Part shown: piece by piece, positions 17,342 through 26,509 of the stretch
How positions within the stretch are numbered: the stretch's first letter is position 1
Layout of the letters: each line of letters opens with the position of its first letter
Origin: Bacteroidota bacterium
GTDB taxonomy: Bacteria > Bacteroidota > Bacteroidia > AKYH767-A > 2013-40CM-41-45
Assembly (NCBI GenBank): GCA_003389385.1
Contig: QQVM01000020.1
Location: forward strand, 1-64,000
Direction of reading: 5' to 3'
Length of the DNA stretch: 64,000 nt
Made by a program: the position numbers and the translations under genes
The notes under the pieces: generated by a model
Told to the model about the DNA's origin: nothing
What the model saw: only the letters and a program-made list of their open reading frames with translations
The model's database searches: none

Positions 17342-18067
17342 ATGAACGTCAAGTTCGCATTTCAAACATTACAGATGAAAAAAGATCAAAAGAAAAGCGG
17401 TTCCGTTTCTCAAGCCCGCAAACATGTTTCCCTTGAAAATATTGAGTACAACACTCAAAGGACTCGCATGTTTTTTTCTGAATATGGCAGAAACATCCAA
17501 AGAATGGTGGACAAAGCGCTACTGATTGAAGACAGGGAAAAAAGAAACAAAGCAGCTCAAAACATAGTGAATGTGATGAGTTACCTGAATCCTCAGGTAA
17601 GGGAACTGGAAAACTACAAGCATAAACTTTGGGACCATCTTTTCATGCTGTCAGATTATAAGCTTGACGTGGATTCTCCATATCCAAAACCTGAGAAGGA
17701 ATCATTCACATCCAAGCCAAAGAGAATCTCTTATCCATCAAGCCGGATTAAATACAAGTACTATGGAAAAGTGATGGAGGATATGATTGGGAAAATTTCA
17801 AAACTCGATGAGGGAAAATCGAAAGAACAAATTTCTCAAAACCTGGCTAACTTCATGAAGATGTCCTACCTGACCTGGAACAAGGACACAGTAGATGATA
17901 CAACCATCCTTAGTCACTTGAAAGAATTGAGTGATGATCAGTTGAAGCTCCATGAGTCTGCCAGGCTTAATCATACCGCAGAGATTCTTGCAATGAATAA
18001 GGAGAAACTAGCTCGTGAAAATGCGGCAAGAAAGAAAGTGAACAAGAGAAAAGTCAGAAAAAAATAA
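17342..18067 (+). CDS. DUF4290 family protein
   Basis: The segment IEYNTQRTRMFFSEYGRNIQRMVDKAL, then IEDREKRNKAAQ and NYKHKLWDHLFMLSDYKLDVD, is characteristic of DUF4290, a Bacteroidota-specific family with no known function that is usually found beside murA. The C-terminus is a basic, helical tail (ARENAARKKVNKRKVRKK) that could bind nucleic acid. ATG 17342 is given; ATG 17375 (MKKDQKKSG) fits the family start equally well. The desaturase gene sits between it and murA here. Confidence 0.85.
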   Translation: MNVKFAFQTLQMKKDQKKSGSVSQARKHVSLENIEYNTQRTRMFFSEYGRNIQRMVDKALLIEDREKRNKAAQNIVNVMSYLNPQVRELENYKHKLWDHLFMLSDYKLDVDSPYPKPEKESFTSKPKRISYPSSRIKYKYYGKVMEDMIGKISKLDEGKSKEQISQNLANFMKMSYLTWNKDTVDDTTILSHLKELSDDQLKLHESARLNHTAEILAMNKEKLARENAARKKVNKRKVRKK

Positions 18068-18129
18068 GTGACGTTTATTTTTTTAATCAATAACCAAGGA
18101 ATAATCTTTCAAACTGCGGATTACTAAAT

Positions 18130-19095
18130 ATGTATAGAGCGGATTTTACTTATTCCAGCGAACCTGAACCACATAAGCAAAGAACAAAGCAAATCCTCAG
18201 AGAGCATCCTGATGTAAGAGAGCTTATTGGAAAAAATCCCTACACACTCTTTTCAATTATTTTCTGTGTTGCCTCCATGATTCTGCTATCATGGCTGCTG
18301 AAAGACTCACCCTGGTGGATGGTTTTCCTTGCTTCTTATTTTATCGGCGCATTCTTCAATCACGCATTGTTTGTCCTGATTCATGAATGTTCACATAACC
18401 TTCTCTTCAAGGGCAAAACTGGAAATTATCTCGCCTCAATTCTGGCTAATCTTCCTCACACATTGCCTAGCGCGATTTCATTTGCGCGATATCACCTGAT
18501 GCATCATTCATATCAGGGAAATCACAGGAAAGATGCTGACCTCCCTGAGTTTTGGGAAGCAAAGGTTTTCGGATACAATTTTTTCAGCAAGGCTCTTTGG
18601 CTATTGCTCTTTCCGATATTTCAGGTGATCAGGATAACCAGAGTGAAAGACGTAAAAGTGTTTGATGGCTGGATCATTTTTAACTGGCTGGTACAACTCG
18701 CCTTCAACGTCGCAATCTGGTATTTCTTCGGACCTAAGGCATTTTTCTTTTTGCTGCTGAGCTTCTTTTTTTCTGTTGGACTGCATCCGCTTGGAGCAAG
18801 ATGGATTCAGGAGCATTATCTTACTCTCGATGATAATCAGGAAACATACAGTTACTATGGCGGACTCAACAAACTGGCTTTTAATGTAGGATATCACAAT
18901 GAACATCATGACTTTCCGTCGGTACCTTGGAACAAGCTTCCTGAAGTCCGAAAAAAAGCACCTTCCTTTTATGAATCTCTGAAATATCATCAGTCCTGGA
19001 CTCGGCTTTTTTTCAGATTTCTTTTTGATCCTTCCATCACCCTTTTTAACCGTGTTCTTCGCGACGAAAAAGAAACGTCAAGTCCGAAATCCTGA
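18130..19095 (+). CDS. DEGS-like sphingolipid delta4-desaturase (membrane fatty-acid desaturase)
   Basis: This is a membrane di-iron desaturase. The three His boxes are HECSH (85-89), HLMHH (122-126) and HNEHH (256-260). The N-terminus (DFTYSSEPEPHKQRTKQIL.. then HPDVRELIGKNPYT) resembles the Lipid_DES segment specific to eukaryotic dihydroceramide delta4-desaturases. The C-terminal stretch GLHPLGARWIQEHY, ETYSYYGGLNKLAFNVGYH and HHDFPSVPWNKLP also follows the DEGS pattern. Length (321) and box positions nearly match human DEGS1 as I recall it (323 aa). Predicted reaction: a trans-4 double bond in the long-chain base of dihydroceramide, with an electron donor not found here. Four or more membrane helices are visible. 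A general acyl-lipid desaturase role cannot be excluded. Confidence 0.85.
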   Translation: MYRADFTYSSEPEPHKQRTKQILREHPDVRELIGKNPYTLFSIIFCVASMILLSWLLKDSPWWMVFLASYFIGAFFNHALFVLIHECSHNLLFKGKTGNYLASILANLPHTLPSAISFARYHLMHHSYQGNHRKDADLPEFWEAKVFGYNFFSKALWLLLFPIFQVIRITRVKDVKVFDGWIIFNWLVQLAFNVAIWYFFGPKAFFFLLLSFFFSVGLHPLGARWIQEHYLTLDDNQETYSYYGGLNKLAFNVGYHNEHHDFPSVPWNKLPEVRKKAPSFYESLKYHQSWTRLFFRFLFDPSITLFNRVLRDEKETSSPKS

Positions 19096-19206
19096 GAGGG
19101 ATCACATAGACCTTTCGTTTGATTTTGTTCAAAACTTTCAGCGGATAAATTCTGGTGCTGCATTGTATGCTTTTATTTCGTGATGTCATTAAATACATTT
19201 GTTTCT

Positions 19207-20520
19207 ATGGGAAACAGTTTTGAAGTAACAGGAGGCCTGGAGCTTAGAGGTGAATTGGTGCCGCAGGGTGCGAAAAATGAAGCCTTGCAAATCATTTGCG
19301 CAACTCTTCTCACTGAAGAGAAGGTGATCATTCGCAATATTCCGGATATAAGGGATGTAAACAAACTCATTGAGTTATTGCAGGTACTTGGAGTTGAAGT
19401 GGAACAACTTGGGGTGCTGAAAGGCGAGTTCTCTTTCCGCGCTAAGAATATCAATCTGGGTTTTCTGAAAACTCCTGAATTCAGGAAGATGTCGGCAGCA
19501 TTACGTGGTTCAATCATGATCGTTGGTCCGCTGCTCGCAAGATTTGGAAAGGCGAGTATTCCCAAACCGGGCGGAGACAAAATCGGGAGACGACGACTGG
19601 ATACTCATTTCATAGGATTTCAAAATCTAGGCGCACGTTTTGTGTACGATGAACATACCAGCTTTTACAGCGTAGAATGTGATAAACTGAAAGGAGCTTA
19701 CATGCTTCTTGATGAAGCTTCGGTTACTGGTACGGCAAATATCATCATGGCTGCTGTTCTGGCCGAAGGCACTACCACAATCTACAACGCAGCCTGTGAG
19801 CCTTATATCCAGCAGCTTTGCAAAATGCTCAACAGGATGGGTGCGAAGATTTCTGGAATTTCATCAAACCTCCTCACTATCGAAGGGGTCGGTTCGCTCA
19901 GAGGGACAGAGCACAAACTACTTCCTGACATGATTGAAATCGGTTCTTTCATCGGACTTGCTGCGATGACAAAATCGGAAATAACAATCAAAGAAGTGGG
20001 CTATGAACACCTCGGAATTATACCTGACGTCTTTCGGCGCATGGGTATCCGAATGGAACTAAAGGGTGATGACCTGTTCATTCCGCGTCAGGAGAATTAT
20101 GAAATCGATACTTATATAGACGGTTCAATCATGACCGTGGCAGACGCTATCTGGCCAGGCTTCACACCCGACTTGCTGAGTGTAATCCTTGTAACAGCAA
20201 CCCAGGCCAATGGAACAGTGCTCATTCACCAGAAAATGTTTGAAAGCAGGCTCTTCTTTGTCGATAAGCTGATTGATATGGGTGCTCAGATAATTCTCTG
20301 CGATCCACACAGGGCCACCGTTATTGGCCTTAACCGTAAGGTGCCTCTGAGAGCCATTCAAATGACTTCTCCGGACATTCGTGCGGGTGTAGCCCTGCTC
20401 ATTGCTGCAATGTCTGCAAAAGGAAAAAGTGTCATTCATAACATAGAGCAGATTGACAGAGGATATCAGCGTATCGATGAACGACTTAATGCCATTGGCG
20501 CAGGAATTGTCAGAGTCTAA
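19207..20520 (+). CDS. murA: UDP-N-acetylglucosamine 1-carboxyvinyltransferase MurA (Asp-type)
   Basis: MurA transfers enolpyruvate from PEP to UDP-GlcNAc, the first committed step of peptidoglycan synthesis. The motifs PQGAKNEALQIICATLL near the start, RKMSAALRGSIMIVGPLLAR, and late TSPDIRAGVALLIAA are standard. The catalytic loop reads KPGGDKIGRRRLDTH, with Asp (codon 19576-19578) at the position of E. coli Cys115. This predicts intrinsic fosfomycin insensitivity. ATG 19207 (MGNSFEVTGG) fits the family; an ATG at 19183 would add eight residues. Confidence 0.95.
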   Translation: MGNSFEVTGGLELRGELVPQGAKNEALQIICATLLTEEKVIIRNIPDIRDVNKLIELLQVLGVEVEQLGVLKGEFSFRAKNINLGFLKTPEFRKMSAALRGSIMIVGPLLARFGKASIPKPGGDKIGRRRLDTHFIGFQNLGARFVYDEHTSFYSVECDKLKGAYMLLDEASVTGTANIIMAAVLAEGTTTIYNAACEPYIQQLCKMLNRMGAKISGISSNLLTIEGVGSLRGTEHKLLPDMIEIGSFIGLAAMTKSEITIKEVGYEHLGIIPDVFRRMGIRMELKGDDLFIPRQENYEIDTYIDGSIMTVADAIWPGFTPDLLSVILVTATQANGTVLIHQKMFESRLFFVDKLIDMGAQIILCDPHRATVIGLNRKVPLRAIQMTSPDIRAGVALLIAAMSAKGKSVIHNIEQIDRGYQRIDERLNAIGAGIVRV

Positions 20521-20564
20521 ACAATTGAATGTTAATGGTGTTGTTTTCTTAAGGAACATTCAGC

Positions 20565-20572
20565 TAAATTTG
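20565..20572 (+). promoter_or_regulatory. Promoter -7 element of the thioredoxin-like gene
   Basis: TAAATTTG followed by CAGTCTG matches the TAnnTTTG consensus. A TTG at 20541-20543 lies 21 bases upstream, slightly far. Confidence 0.5.
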
Positions 20573-20579
20573 CAGTCTG

Positions 20580-20602
20580 AATTGGCAGGGTAATTGCCAA
20601 TT
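20580..20602 (+). promoter_or_regulatory. 5'-UTR hairpin before the thioredoxin-like gene
   Basis: AATTGGCA (20580-20587) and TGCCAATT (20595-20602) form a perfect 8-base stem with a 7-base loop. It begins near the predicted transcription start and ends 25 bases before the ATG. It could stabilise the message or be an operator palindrome. Confidence 0.45.
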
Positions 20603-20627
20603 GTGGCCCCTAAAACCATTAAAAATT

Positions 20628-21173
20628 ATGAAAAAAGCAATTAATCTTCTGTTTGGAGGAACTTTCCTGGTTCTGATTTCAACAATGGTAAGTCCTTCAG
20701 CAGCTCAGGCTTCAAATCCAGTACAAGGAATAGAAATCGGAAATGTTGCACCTGAATTGAATTTACCTGATCCAAACGGAAAAATGATAGCCCTTTCCTC
20801 ACTGAGAGGTAAAATAGTACTTCTTGATTTTTGGGCAGCCTGGTGTGGACCATGCCGGCATGAAAACCCACATGTGGTGAAAGCTTATAATAAATACAAA
20901 GACGCAAAATATTCAAAAGCGAAAGGATTCACTGTTTACGGAGTTTCTTTGGACAAATCCAAAGAATCCTGGATAAATGCGATCAAGCAGGACGGCCTAA
21001 CCTGGCCATATAATGTAAGTGACCTCAAATGGTGGTATTCTGATGCTGCAAAAGTCTATGGCGTACAGGGGATTCCGGCGAATTGGCTAATCGACGAAAA
21101 AGGAATAATTATCGGCCGCAACCTCAGAGGACCTGCTCTTGAGCAAGCTTTGGAAAAACTTGTAGTCAACTGA
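20628..21173 (+). CDS. TlpA/ResA-like exported thioredoxin-fold protein
   Basis: After a signal peptide (KKAINLLFGGTFLVLISTM, ending around SAAQA) comes a thioredoxin domain of the AhpC-TSA/TlpA type with the active site WAAWCGPCRHENP. The later GIPANWLIDEKGIIIGRN holds the cis-Pro region. It probably reduces or exchanges disulfides in periplasmic proteins. ATG 20628 is used because the upstream in-frame TTG lies inside the leader hairpin. No cytochrome-maturation gene is adjacent, so the partner is unknown. Confidence 0.88.
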   Translation: MKKAINLLFGGTFLVLISTMVSPSAAQASNPVQGIEIGNVAPELNLPDPNGKMIALSSLRGKIVLLDFWAAWCGPCRHENPHVVKAYNKYKDAKYSKAKGFTVYGVSLDKSKESWINAIKQDGLTWPYNVSDLKWWYSDAAKVYGVQGIPANWLIDEKGIIIGRNLRGPALEQALEKLVVN

Positions 21174-21194
21174 ACTGAACTATAATCGATATTG

Positions 21195-21229
21195 CGAAAA
21201 ACAGAAGACATTACTTCTGTTTTTTCGTT
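21195..21229 (+). terminator. Terminator after the thioredoxin-like gene
   Basis: CGAAAAACAGAAG pairs with CTTCTGTTTTTTCG around ACATTA. It lies about 20 bases after the stop and isolates this gene from grpE. Confidence 0.8.
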
Positions 21230-21307
21230 TTATCGGGTGACAATTTGGCTATTTTCTCAAATTTGGCAAAAAGATTGGGCTAGGGTTTTAACATATTTGA
21301 ATAAAAA

Positions 21308-21883
21308 ATGAAAGAAAAGGACATGAAGCAGAAGAATGATGATTCATCATTGGTTGATGATAACACAGATTTGAAAAATAACGGAAATCCTCCTACAGAA
21401 GCGGCACTGCCTGATGCTGAGTCACAGGAAGCTGATCCTATCGCAAAACTGGAAGTGGAGCTTTCAGAATACAAGGACAAGTACCTTAGGCTGTATTCAG
21501 AATTTGACAATTATAAAAAAAGAGTTGCCAGGGACAGGGAGGATCAAAGAAGATTTATTACTGCGGATGTTTTCCGTCTTTTTCTTCCTTTAATTGATGA
21601 CATGGAAAGGGCACAAAAATCATTTGAAGGAGTAAGCGAAATAGAGCCATTGCGTGAAGGAATGAATCTGGTGTTTCAGAAACTCAGAAAACTGACAGAG
21701 TCAGGCGGACTGAAGGAAATGGATGTACTTGGACAAACTTTCGATCCGGACCTGCATGATGCAATTTCAAATGCTCCTGCTCCATCCGATGATTTGAAAG
21801 GAAAAGTCATAGACGTGATTGAAAAGGGATACATTCTGAATGACCGGGTGATCCGTCATGCAAAAGTTATTGTCGGAAACTGA
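21308..21883 (+). CDS. grpE: Nucleotide exchange factor GrpE
   Basis: GrpE releases ADP from DnaK. An acidic, disordered N-terminus (about 60 residues) precedes the long dimerisation helix (AKLEVELSEYKDKYLRLYSEFDNYKKR) and the C-terminal beta-wing with GLKEMDVLGQTFDPDLHDAI and GYILNDRVIRHAKVIV. It is followed 49 bases later by dnaJ, the usual Bacteroidota pairing. dnaK is not in the window. Confidence 0.95.
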   Translation: MKEKDMKQKNDDSSLVDDNTDLKNNGNPPTEAALPDAESQEADPIAKLEVELSEYKDKYLRLYSEFDNYKKRVARDREDQRRFITADVFRLFLPLIDDMERAQKSFEGVSEIEPLREGMNLVFQKLRKLTESGGLKEMDVLGQTFDPDLHDAISNAPAPSDDLKGKVIDVIEKGYILNDRVIRHAKVIVGN

Positions 21884-21932
21884 TGTCAATGTTTCAAATC
21901 ACTCTCATTAAACAGGACGCAGAAAATAAATC

Positions 21933-23078
21933 ATGACGAAAAGAGATTACTATGAAGTATTGGGCGTGAATAAGAATGCCGCTGATACTGAAATTAAAAA
22001 AGCATACAGGCAGATGGCACTCAAGTATCATCCGGATAAAAATCCCGGTGATAAGGAAGCGGAAGAAAAGTTCAAAGAAGCTGCTGAGGCATATGAAGTG
22101 CTTAGCAATGCAGAAAAAAGGCAAAGGTATAATCAGTTTGGGCACAGAGGTGTAGGTGGAAACGGATTCGGAAGCGGTGGAATGAATATGGAAGACATCT
22201 TCTCTCATTTTGGAGATATCTTCGGAGAAGGAAGCCCCTTTGAAAGTTTCTTCGGAGGTGCGAGCCGCGGAGGCAGGAAAGTGAACAGAGGAACTAACCT
22301 GCGAATTAAAGTCAAACTGACTCTTGAAGAAATAGCTTCCGGTGTTGAGAAGAAACTAAAAGTCAGCAAACAAGTGAAGTGCTCTTCATGCCAGGGAAGC
22401 GGAGCAGAGGGCGGAGGGGCATATCACAGGTGCAACACTTGCGCAGGGACAGGACAAGTTCACAGAGTGACAAATACCTTTATCGGACAAATGCGTACAA
22501 GTGCTGCTTGTCCTACCTGTCACGGCGAGGGTCAGGTCATTGAAAACAAATGCAAGAAATGTCACGGTTCCGGAGTTGAAAGAGGAGAAGAGATTATTTC
22601 TGTGAATATACCTGCCGGCGTTGGCGAAGGAATGCAACTCACAGTGAGCGGCAAAGGGAATGCAGGAGAACGAGGCGGTATTCCTGGTGATTTGTTCATT
22701 CTTATTGAAGAAGAAAAACATCCTCATTTGCAACGTGACGGTAATCATCTGTTGTATGATCTGTATATCAATTTTGCAGACGCCGCTCTGGGAACCAACG
22801 TGGAAATCCCGACAATTGACGGTAAAGCAAAAATAAAAATTGATGCAGGCACACAGGGTGGTAAAGTACTGCGCTTAAAAGGGAAAGGCCTGCCATCAGT
22901 GCAGAGTTACGGTAAGGGAGATTTGCTGGTTAATATCAATGTTTGGACACCCCAACATTTGTCGGCTGATGAAAAAAAGTTATTGGATAAACTCAGAACT
23001 TCTCCCAATTTTCAGCCAAACCCGGGTAAAGGTGAGAAAAGCTTTTATGACAAGATGAGAGAATTCTTTCACAGCTGA
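21933..23078 (+). CDS. dnaJ: Chaperone DnaJ
   Basis: DnaJ (type I Hsp40) delivers substrates to DnaK and stimulates its ATPase. The J-domain has YHPDKNP (HPD near residue 34), followed by a Gly/Phe-rich linker ([11 protein letters not shown]). Four zinc-binding repeats are intact: [24 protein letters not shown] and CKKCHGSG. The C-terminal substrate-binding domain is complete. It ends at a strong terminator. Confidence 0.97.
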   Translation: MTKRDYYEVLGVNKNAADTEIKKAYRQMALKYHPDKNPGDKEAEEKFKEAAEAYEVLSNAEKRQRYNQFGHRGVGGNGFGSGGMNMEDIFSHFGDIFGEGSPFESFFGGASRGGRKVNRGTNLRIKVKLTLEEIASGVEKKLKVSKQVKCSSCQGSGAEGGGAYHRCNTCAGTGQVHRVTNTFIGQMRTSAACPTCHGEGQVIENKCKKCHGSGVERGEEIISVNIPAGVGEGMQLTVSGKGNAGERGGIPGDLFILIEEEKHPHLQRDGNHLLYDLYINFADAALGTNVEIPTIDGKAKIKIDAGTQGGKVLRLKGKGLPSVQSYGKGDLLVNINVWTPQHLSADEKKLLDKLRTSPNFQPNPGKGEKSFYDKMREFFHS

Positions 23079-23088
23079 AAACTGAAAA

Positions 23089-23121
23089 AAATAACCCCGA
23101 TTAATCCCGGGGTTTTTTATT
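23089..23121 (+). terminator. dnaJ terminator
   Basis: AATAACCCCG and CGGGGTTTTTTATTTTT form a GC stem with a T-run about 10 bases after the dnaJ stop. Confidence 0.85.
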
Positions 23122-23136
23122 TTTGGGGCAAATACT

Positions 23137-24084
23137 ATGGACATTCTGGATATTAATGAAGTCTCCAAGTCATACGCAAATCACCTTGCGCTTGACATGG
23201 TGAGTATACGGATCCCTGAGGGAAGCGTGTTCGGTTTGCTTGGTCCCAACGGCGCAGGAAAGACTTCACTCATCAGGATCATTACCCAAATCACTGCACC
23301 TGATTCAGGTACTATATTATTCAGAGGAAAACCCTTGATGCGTGAGCATGTAAACCGCATGGGTTATCTGCCGGAAGAAAGAGGACTTTACAAGAAAATG
23401 GAAGTAGGCGAGCAGGCTCTTTATCTTGCCCGCCTGAAAGGACTTTCCAGGTCTGATGCCATGACCAAACTTAAATATTGGTTCGAAAAGTTTGAAATAC
23501 AGGCTTGGTGGAATAAGAAAGTGGAAGAGCTTTCTAAAGGTATGGCTCAAAAGGTACAGTTTGTCAGTACCATCCTCCATGACCCGGAATTCCTTATTCT
23601 CGATGAACCCTTTACAGGATTCGATCCTATAAATGCCGAACTTATCAAGCAGGAACTGCTTGAGTTAAAAAAGAATGGAACTACTATCGTGTTGTCCACA
23701 CACAGGATGGAAAGTGTGGAGGAGTTATGCAGTCATATTTCCCTGATTAATCATGCAAAATTGATTCTTGAAGGTCCGGTGAAGGATTTGAGAAAACAAT
23801 ATAAAAGCAATGAGTTTGAAGTGCTCTACTCAGGAAACAGAATATCATTTACACATGCATTGTGGACAGGATTTGAACTCCTTGATTTGCATGAAGACGG
23901 TGAGCATAATGTTGCAAGAGTGAAATTGCTGGGTAGTAATACAACTAATGATCTGTTACATGTCCTGCTCCCGGAAGTGAAAGTGCTGGGCCTTAGGGAA
24001 ATTGTTCCGGACATGAACGATATATTCATTAAAACCGTGAATGACTCGCAAAATCTGAAGGAACAGATTCAGCCTGTCAGTTAA
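23137..24084 (+). CDS. ABC transporter ATP-binding protein (NatA-like)
   Basis: This is a single nucleotide-binding domain: Walker A GPNGAGKTSLIR near residue 36, Q-loop region EERGLYKKM, signature LSKGMAQKVQF, Walker B FLILDEPFTGFDP, and switch His in STHRMESVEE. The C-terminal domain (about 90 residues) is the DUF4162-type extension of NatA exporters. It powers the membrane subunit encoded immediately downstream. The substrate is unknown; NatAB exports Na+, but family assignment alone does not fix that. Confidence 0.92.
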   Translation: MDILDINEVSKSYANHLALDMVSIRIPEGSVFGLLGPNGAGKTSLIRIITQITAPDSGTILFRGKPLMREHVNRMGYLPEERGLYKKMEVGEQALYLARLKGLSRSDAMTKLKYWFEKFEIQAWWNKKVEELSKGMAQKVQFVSTILHDPEFLILDEPFTGFDPINAELIKQELLELKKNGTTIVLSTHRMESVEELCSHISLINHAKLILEGPVKDLRKQYKSNEFEVLYSGNRISFTHALWTGFELLDLHEDGEHNVARVKLLGSNTTNDLLHVLLPEVKVLGLREIVPDMNDIFIKTVNDSQNLKEQIQPVS

Positions 24085-24096
24085 GTGCAGAAGAAT

Positions 24097-25431
24097 ATGG
24101 ATAAAGTATTCCTAGTCATTCAAAGAGAGTATCTGACAAGAGTCAGGAAAAAATCTTTCCTGATCATGACAATATTAGGCCCATTGCTGATGGGAGCAGT
24201 GTTTCTTTCTGTCCTTCTTCTGGATAAAGTAGATACGGAAGAGAAGAGAATAGCTGTTATTGACGAGACAAAAATTTTTTGCGACAAGTTCAAAGACAAC
24301 GAAAGGATAAAATTTACCTGTATTGACGGAGATCTGAGCTCCGCACGAAAGTCCGGAAAAGAGAAAGAATATTTCGGCATTTTATATATCCCTGCCACGA
24401 ACAAGTTGTCCTTGCTTGAAAAAGCCGTAGTGCTGTATTCTGAATCACAGCCCGGTTTCGAACTGGTTTCCAAAATCAAGTTTACAATTGAAAAAGAAAT
24501 TAATACACAGAAATATCTTGAAGCGGGAATCGATGAAGCTGAGCTCGCAAAAATCCGCACCGACGTTGAAATCAGGACGCGTGATATGGAGGATAAGGAA
24601 ACAAGTACCCCGCTTACATCCGGCCTCGGATTTGCGGGAGGTTTGCTGATTTATCTTTTTATTTTCATCTATGGTGCCATGGTCATGAGAGGTGTGATGG
24701 AAGAGAAAACGAACAGGATTGTGGAAGTGATTATCTCATCCGTAAAACCTTTTCAGCTGATGATGGGCAAAATCATAGGTGTGGCGCTGGTTGGGCTGAC
24801 TCAATTCATGCTCTGGGTTGTCCTTACAACAATGATTTACGCAGGTGTGAGCTCATATGTTTTTAAAGGCAAATCTGACTCAGAAAAGGTTGAAAGTATG
24901 ATGCAGATGAATTCCAGCATGAGTGACAAGCTTAACCCTGGAGCTTCCGGCAATGACGCTGTAATGACGAATAAATTCGATAAACTGAGTACTATGATTG
25001 ACTCTGTGAATTTCCCGCTCATCATTGGCATGTTTGTCTTCTTCTTTCTTGGTGGTTATCTTCTTTACAGTGCCTTATTTGCTGCCGTCGGCGCTGCCGT
25101 TGATTCAGAAACCGACACACAGCAATTCATGTTTCCGATTACGATTCCATTGATAATCGCATATGTGGCTTCGGTATCTGTCATGAATAATCCGCAGGGA
25201 AATGTCGCATTCTGGTTTTCAGTCATTCCGTTCACCTCCCCGATTGTAATGATGGTGAGAATTCCTTTTGGAGTTCCTGTCTGGCACATTGTCTTATCAA
25301 TGGTATTTCTTGTAGGTGGTTTCATTTTTACCACTTGGCTGGCGTCAAAAATTTATCGTACAGGAATACTCATGTACGGTAAAAAAGTGAGTTACCGTGA
25401 GCTTTGGAAATGGCTCCGTTACCGAAACTGA
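24097..25431 (+). CDS. ABC-2 type exporter permease (NatB-like)
   Basis: One N-terminal membrane helix (SFLIMTILGPLLMGAVFLSVLL), a large extracytoplasmic loop and about five further helices with the ABC-2 motif VMRGVMEEKTNRIVEVIISSVKPFQLMMGKIIG are visible. It partners the preceding ATPase. ATG 24097 gives MDKVFLVIQREYLTRVRKKS, the family start; a GTG directly abutting the previous stop codon is the alternative. Confidence 0.9.
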   Translation: MDKVFLVIQREYLTRVRKKSFLIMTILGPLLMGAVFLSVLLLDKVDTEEKRIAVIDETKIFCDKFKDNERIKFTCIDGDLSSARKSGKEKEYFGILYIPATNKLSLLEKAVVLYSESQPGFELVSKIKFTIEKEINTQKYLEAGIDEAELAKIRTDVEIRTRDMEDKETSTPLTSGLGFAGGLLIYLFIFIYGAMVMRGVMEEKTNRIVEVIISSVKPFQLMMGKIIGVALVGLTQFMLWVVLTTMIYAGVSSYVFKGKSDSEKVESMMQMNSSMSDKLNPGASGNDAVMTNKFDKLSTMIDSVNFPLIIGMFVFFFLGGYLLYSALFAAVGAAVDSETDTQQFMFPITIPLIIAYVASVSVMNNPQGNVAFWFSVIPFTSPIVMMVRIPFGVPVWHIVLSMVFLVGGFIFTTWLASKIYRTGILMYGKKVSYRELWKWLRYRN

Positions 25432-25539
25432 TCGCATTAAGGAGATTCTTAAATTAAAGCCGGTTCTGATTATTTTCTTGTGTTTCGGTCAATTTGCTTT
25501 ATATTTAAGCAGCTTTATATCTGTAGAAGAAATTATTAA

Positions 25540-26493
25540 ATGAGAAATCGCAGAATCGCAGTTTTAGATCTGGGCACCAATACATTTCATCTGCTGATCG
25601 CAGATTTAAAACCTGACTCCACCCTGGAAAAAGTTTTTAAATCGAAAAAAGTGGTGAAGCTGGGCGAAGGTGCCATCAATAGAAATCTCATTGCAGAAAC
25701 ACCTTTTCAGAGAGGACTCAATGCGATTGAACATTATGCCGGAATCATCAAAGAGCATCGTACTGATGAAGTATACGCTTTCGCGACTTCAGCGGTCAGG
25801 AGCGCACAAAACGGATCTGATTTCGTCGAGGAAGTAAAAAAGAGGACAGGAATCGAAATAAGAGTTATCAGCGGTGAGGAAGAAGCAAGACTGATTTCAT
25901 TGGGTGTGCACCAGTGTGTGGAATTCAAGGACAAAGCATCACTCATAATGGACATAGGAGGGGGTAGTACCGAATTTATCATTGTAAGCAACAATGGCAT
26001 ACATGCCAAACACAGTTTTAATATTGGCGCTGCCAGGCTGCTGGAGAAGTTCAAGCCTTCGGATCCGATAACTGAGGAAGAAATTGCCAGTATTCATAAA
26101 TTTCTTTCCAATGAAGTGGCCCCACTTGATGATTCAATCAAAAAGTATCCGGTATCTGAACTGATAGGTTCATCCGGTTCATTTGACACCTTTGCCGAAA
26201 TGATTGGTTACAGATTCTATGGAAAGAATATAATCAAAAATGTGAATCACTATAAATTTGAAATTAGAGAATACAAAAAGCTTCATGAGCTGATTCTTAA
26301 AAGCACATTCAACCAAAGATTGAAAATGAAAGGCCTTATCAGGATGCGTGTTGACATGATCGTCTTGGCTTCCGTTTGCACAATGTTTGTTTTGAGGCGG
26401 TATAAAATAAATGAGCTCCATCTGTCAAAATATGCACTCAAAGAAGGAGCACTCTGGGAAATCATACAAGAACAAACTCAGATTCAATTCTGA
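25540..26493 (+). CDS. ppx: Ppx/GppA family phosphatase (exopolyphosphatase)
   Basis: The ASKHA-fold signatures AVLDLGTNTFHLLIAD at the N-terminus, TSAVRSAQNGSDF, ISGEEEARLIS and MDIGGGSTEFI define the Ppx/GppA family, which removes terminal phosphate from polyphosphate or pppGpp. At 317 residues it is the short form with only the ASKHA core and no HD domain, which favours Ppx1-like polyphosphatase activity. The next gene's ATG lies 16 bases after its stop, suggesting coupling. Confidence 0.92.
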   Translation: MRNRRIAVLDLGTNTFHLLIADLKPDSTLEKVFKSKKVVKLGEGAINRNLIAETPFQRGLNAIEHYAGIIKEHRTDEVYAFATSAVRSAQNGSDFVEEVKKRTGIEIRVISGEEEARLISLGVHQCVEFKDKASLIMDIGGGSTEFIIVSNNGIHAKHSFNIGAARLLEKFKPSDPITEEEIASIHKFLSNEVAPLDDSIKKYPVSELIGSSGSFDTFAEMIGYRFYGKNIIKNVNHYKFEIREYKKLHELILKSTFNQRLKMKGLIRMRVDMIVLASVCTMFVLRRYKINELHLSKYALKEGALWEIIQEQTQIQF

Positions 26494-26509
26494 TTTGAAC
26501 AATATATTT

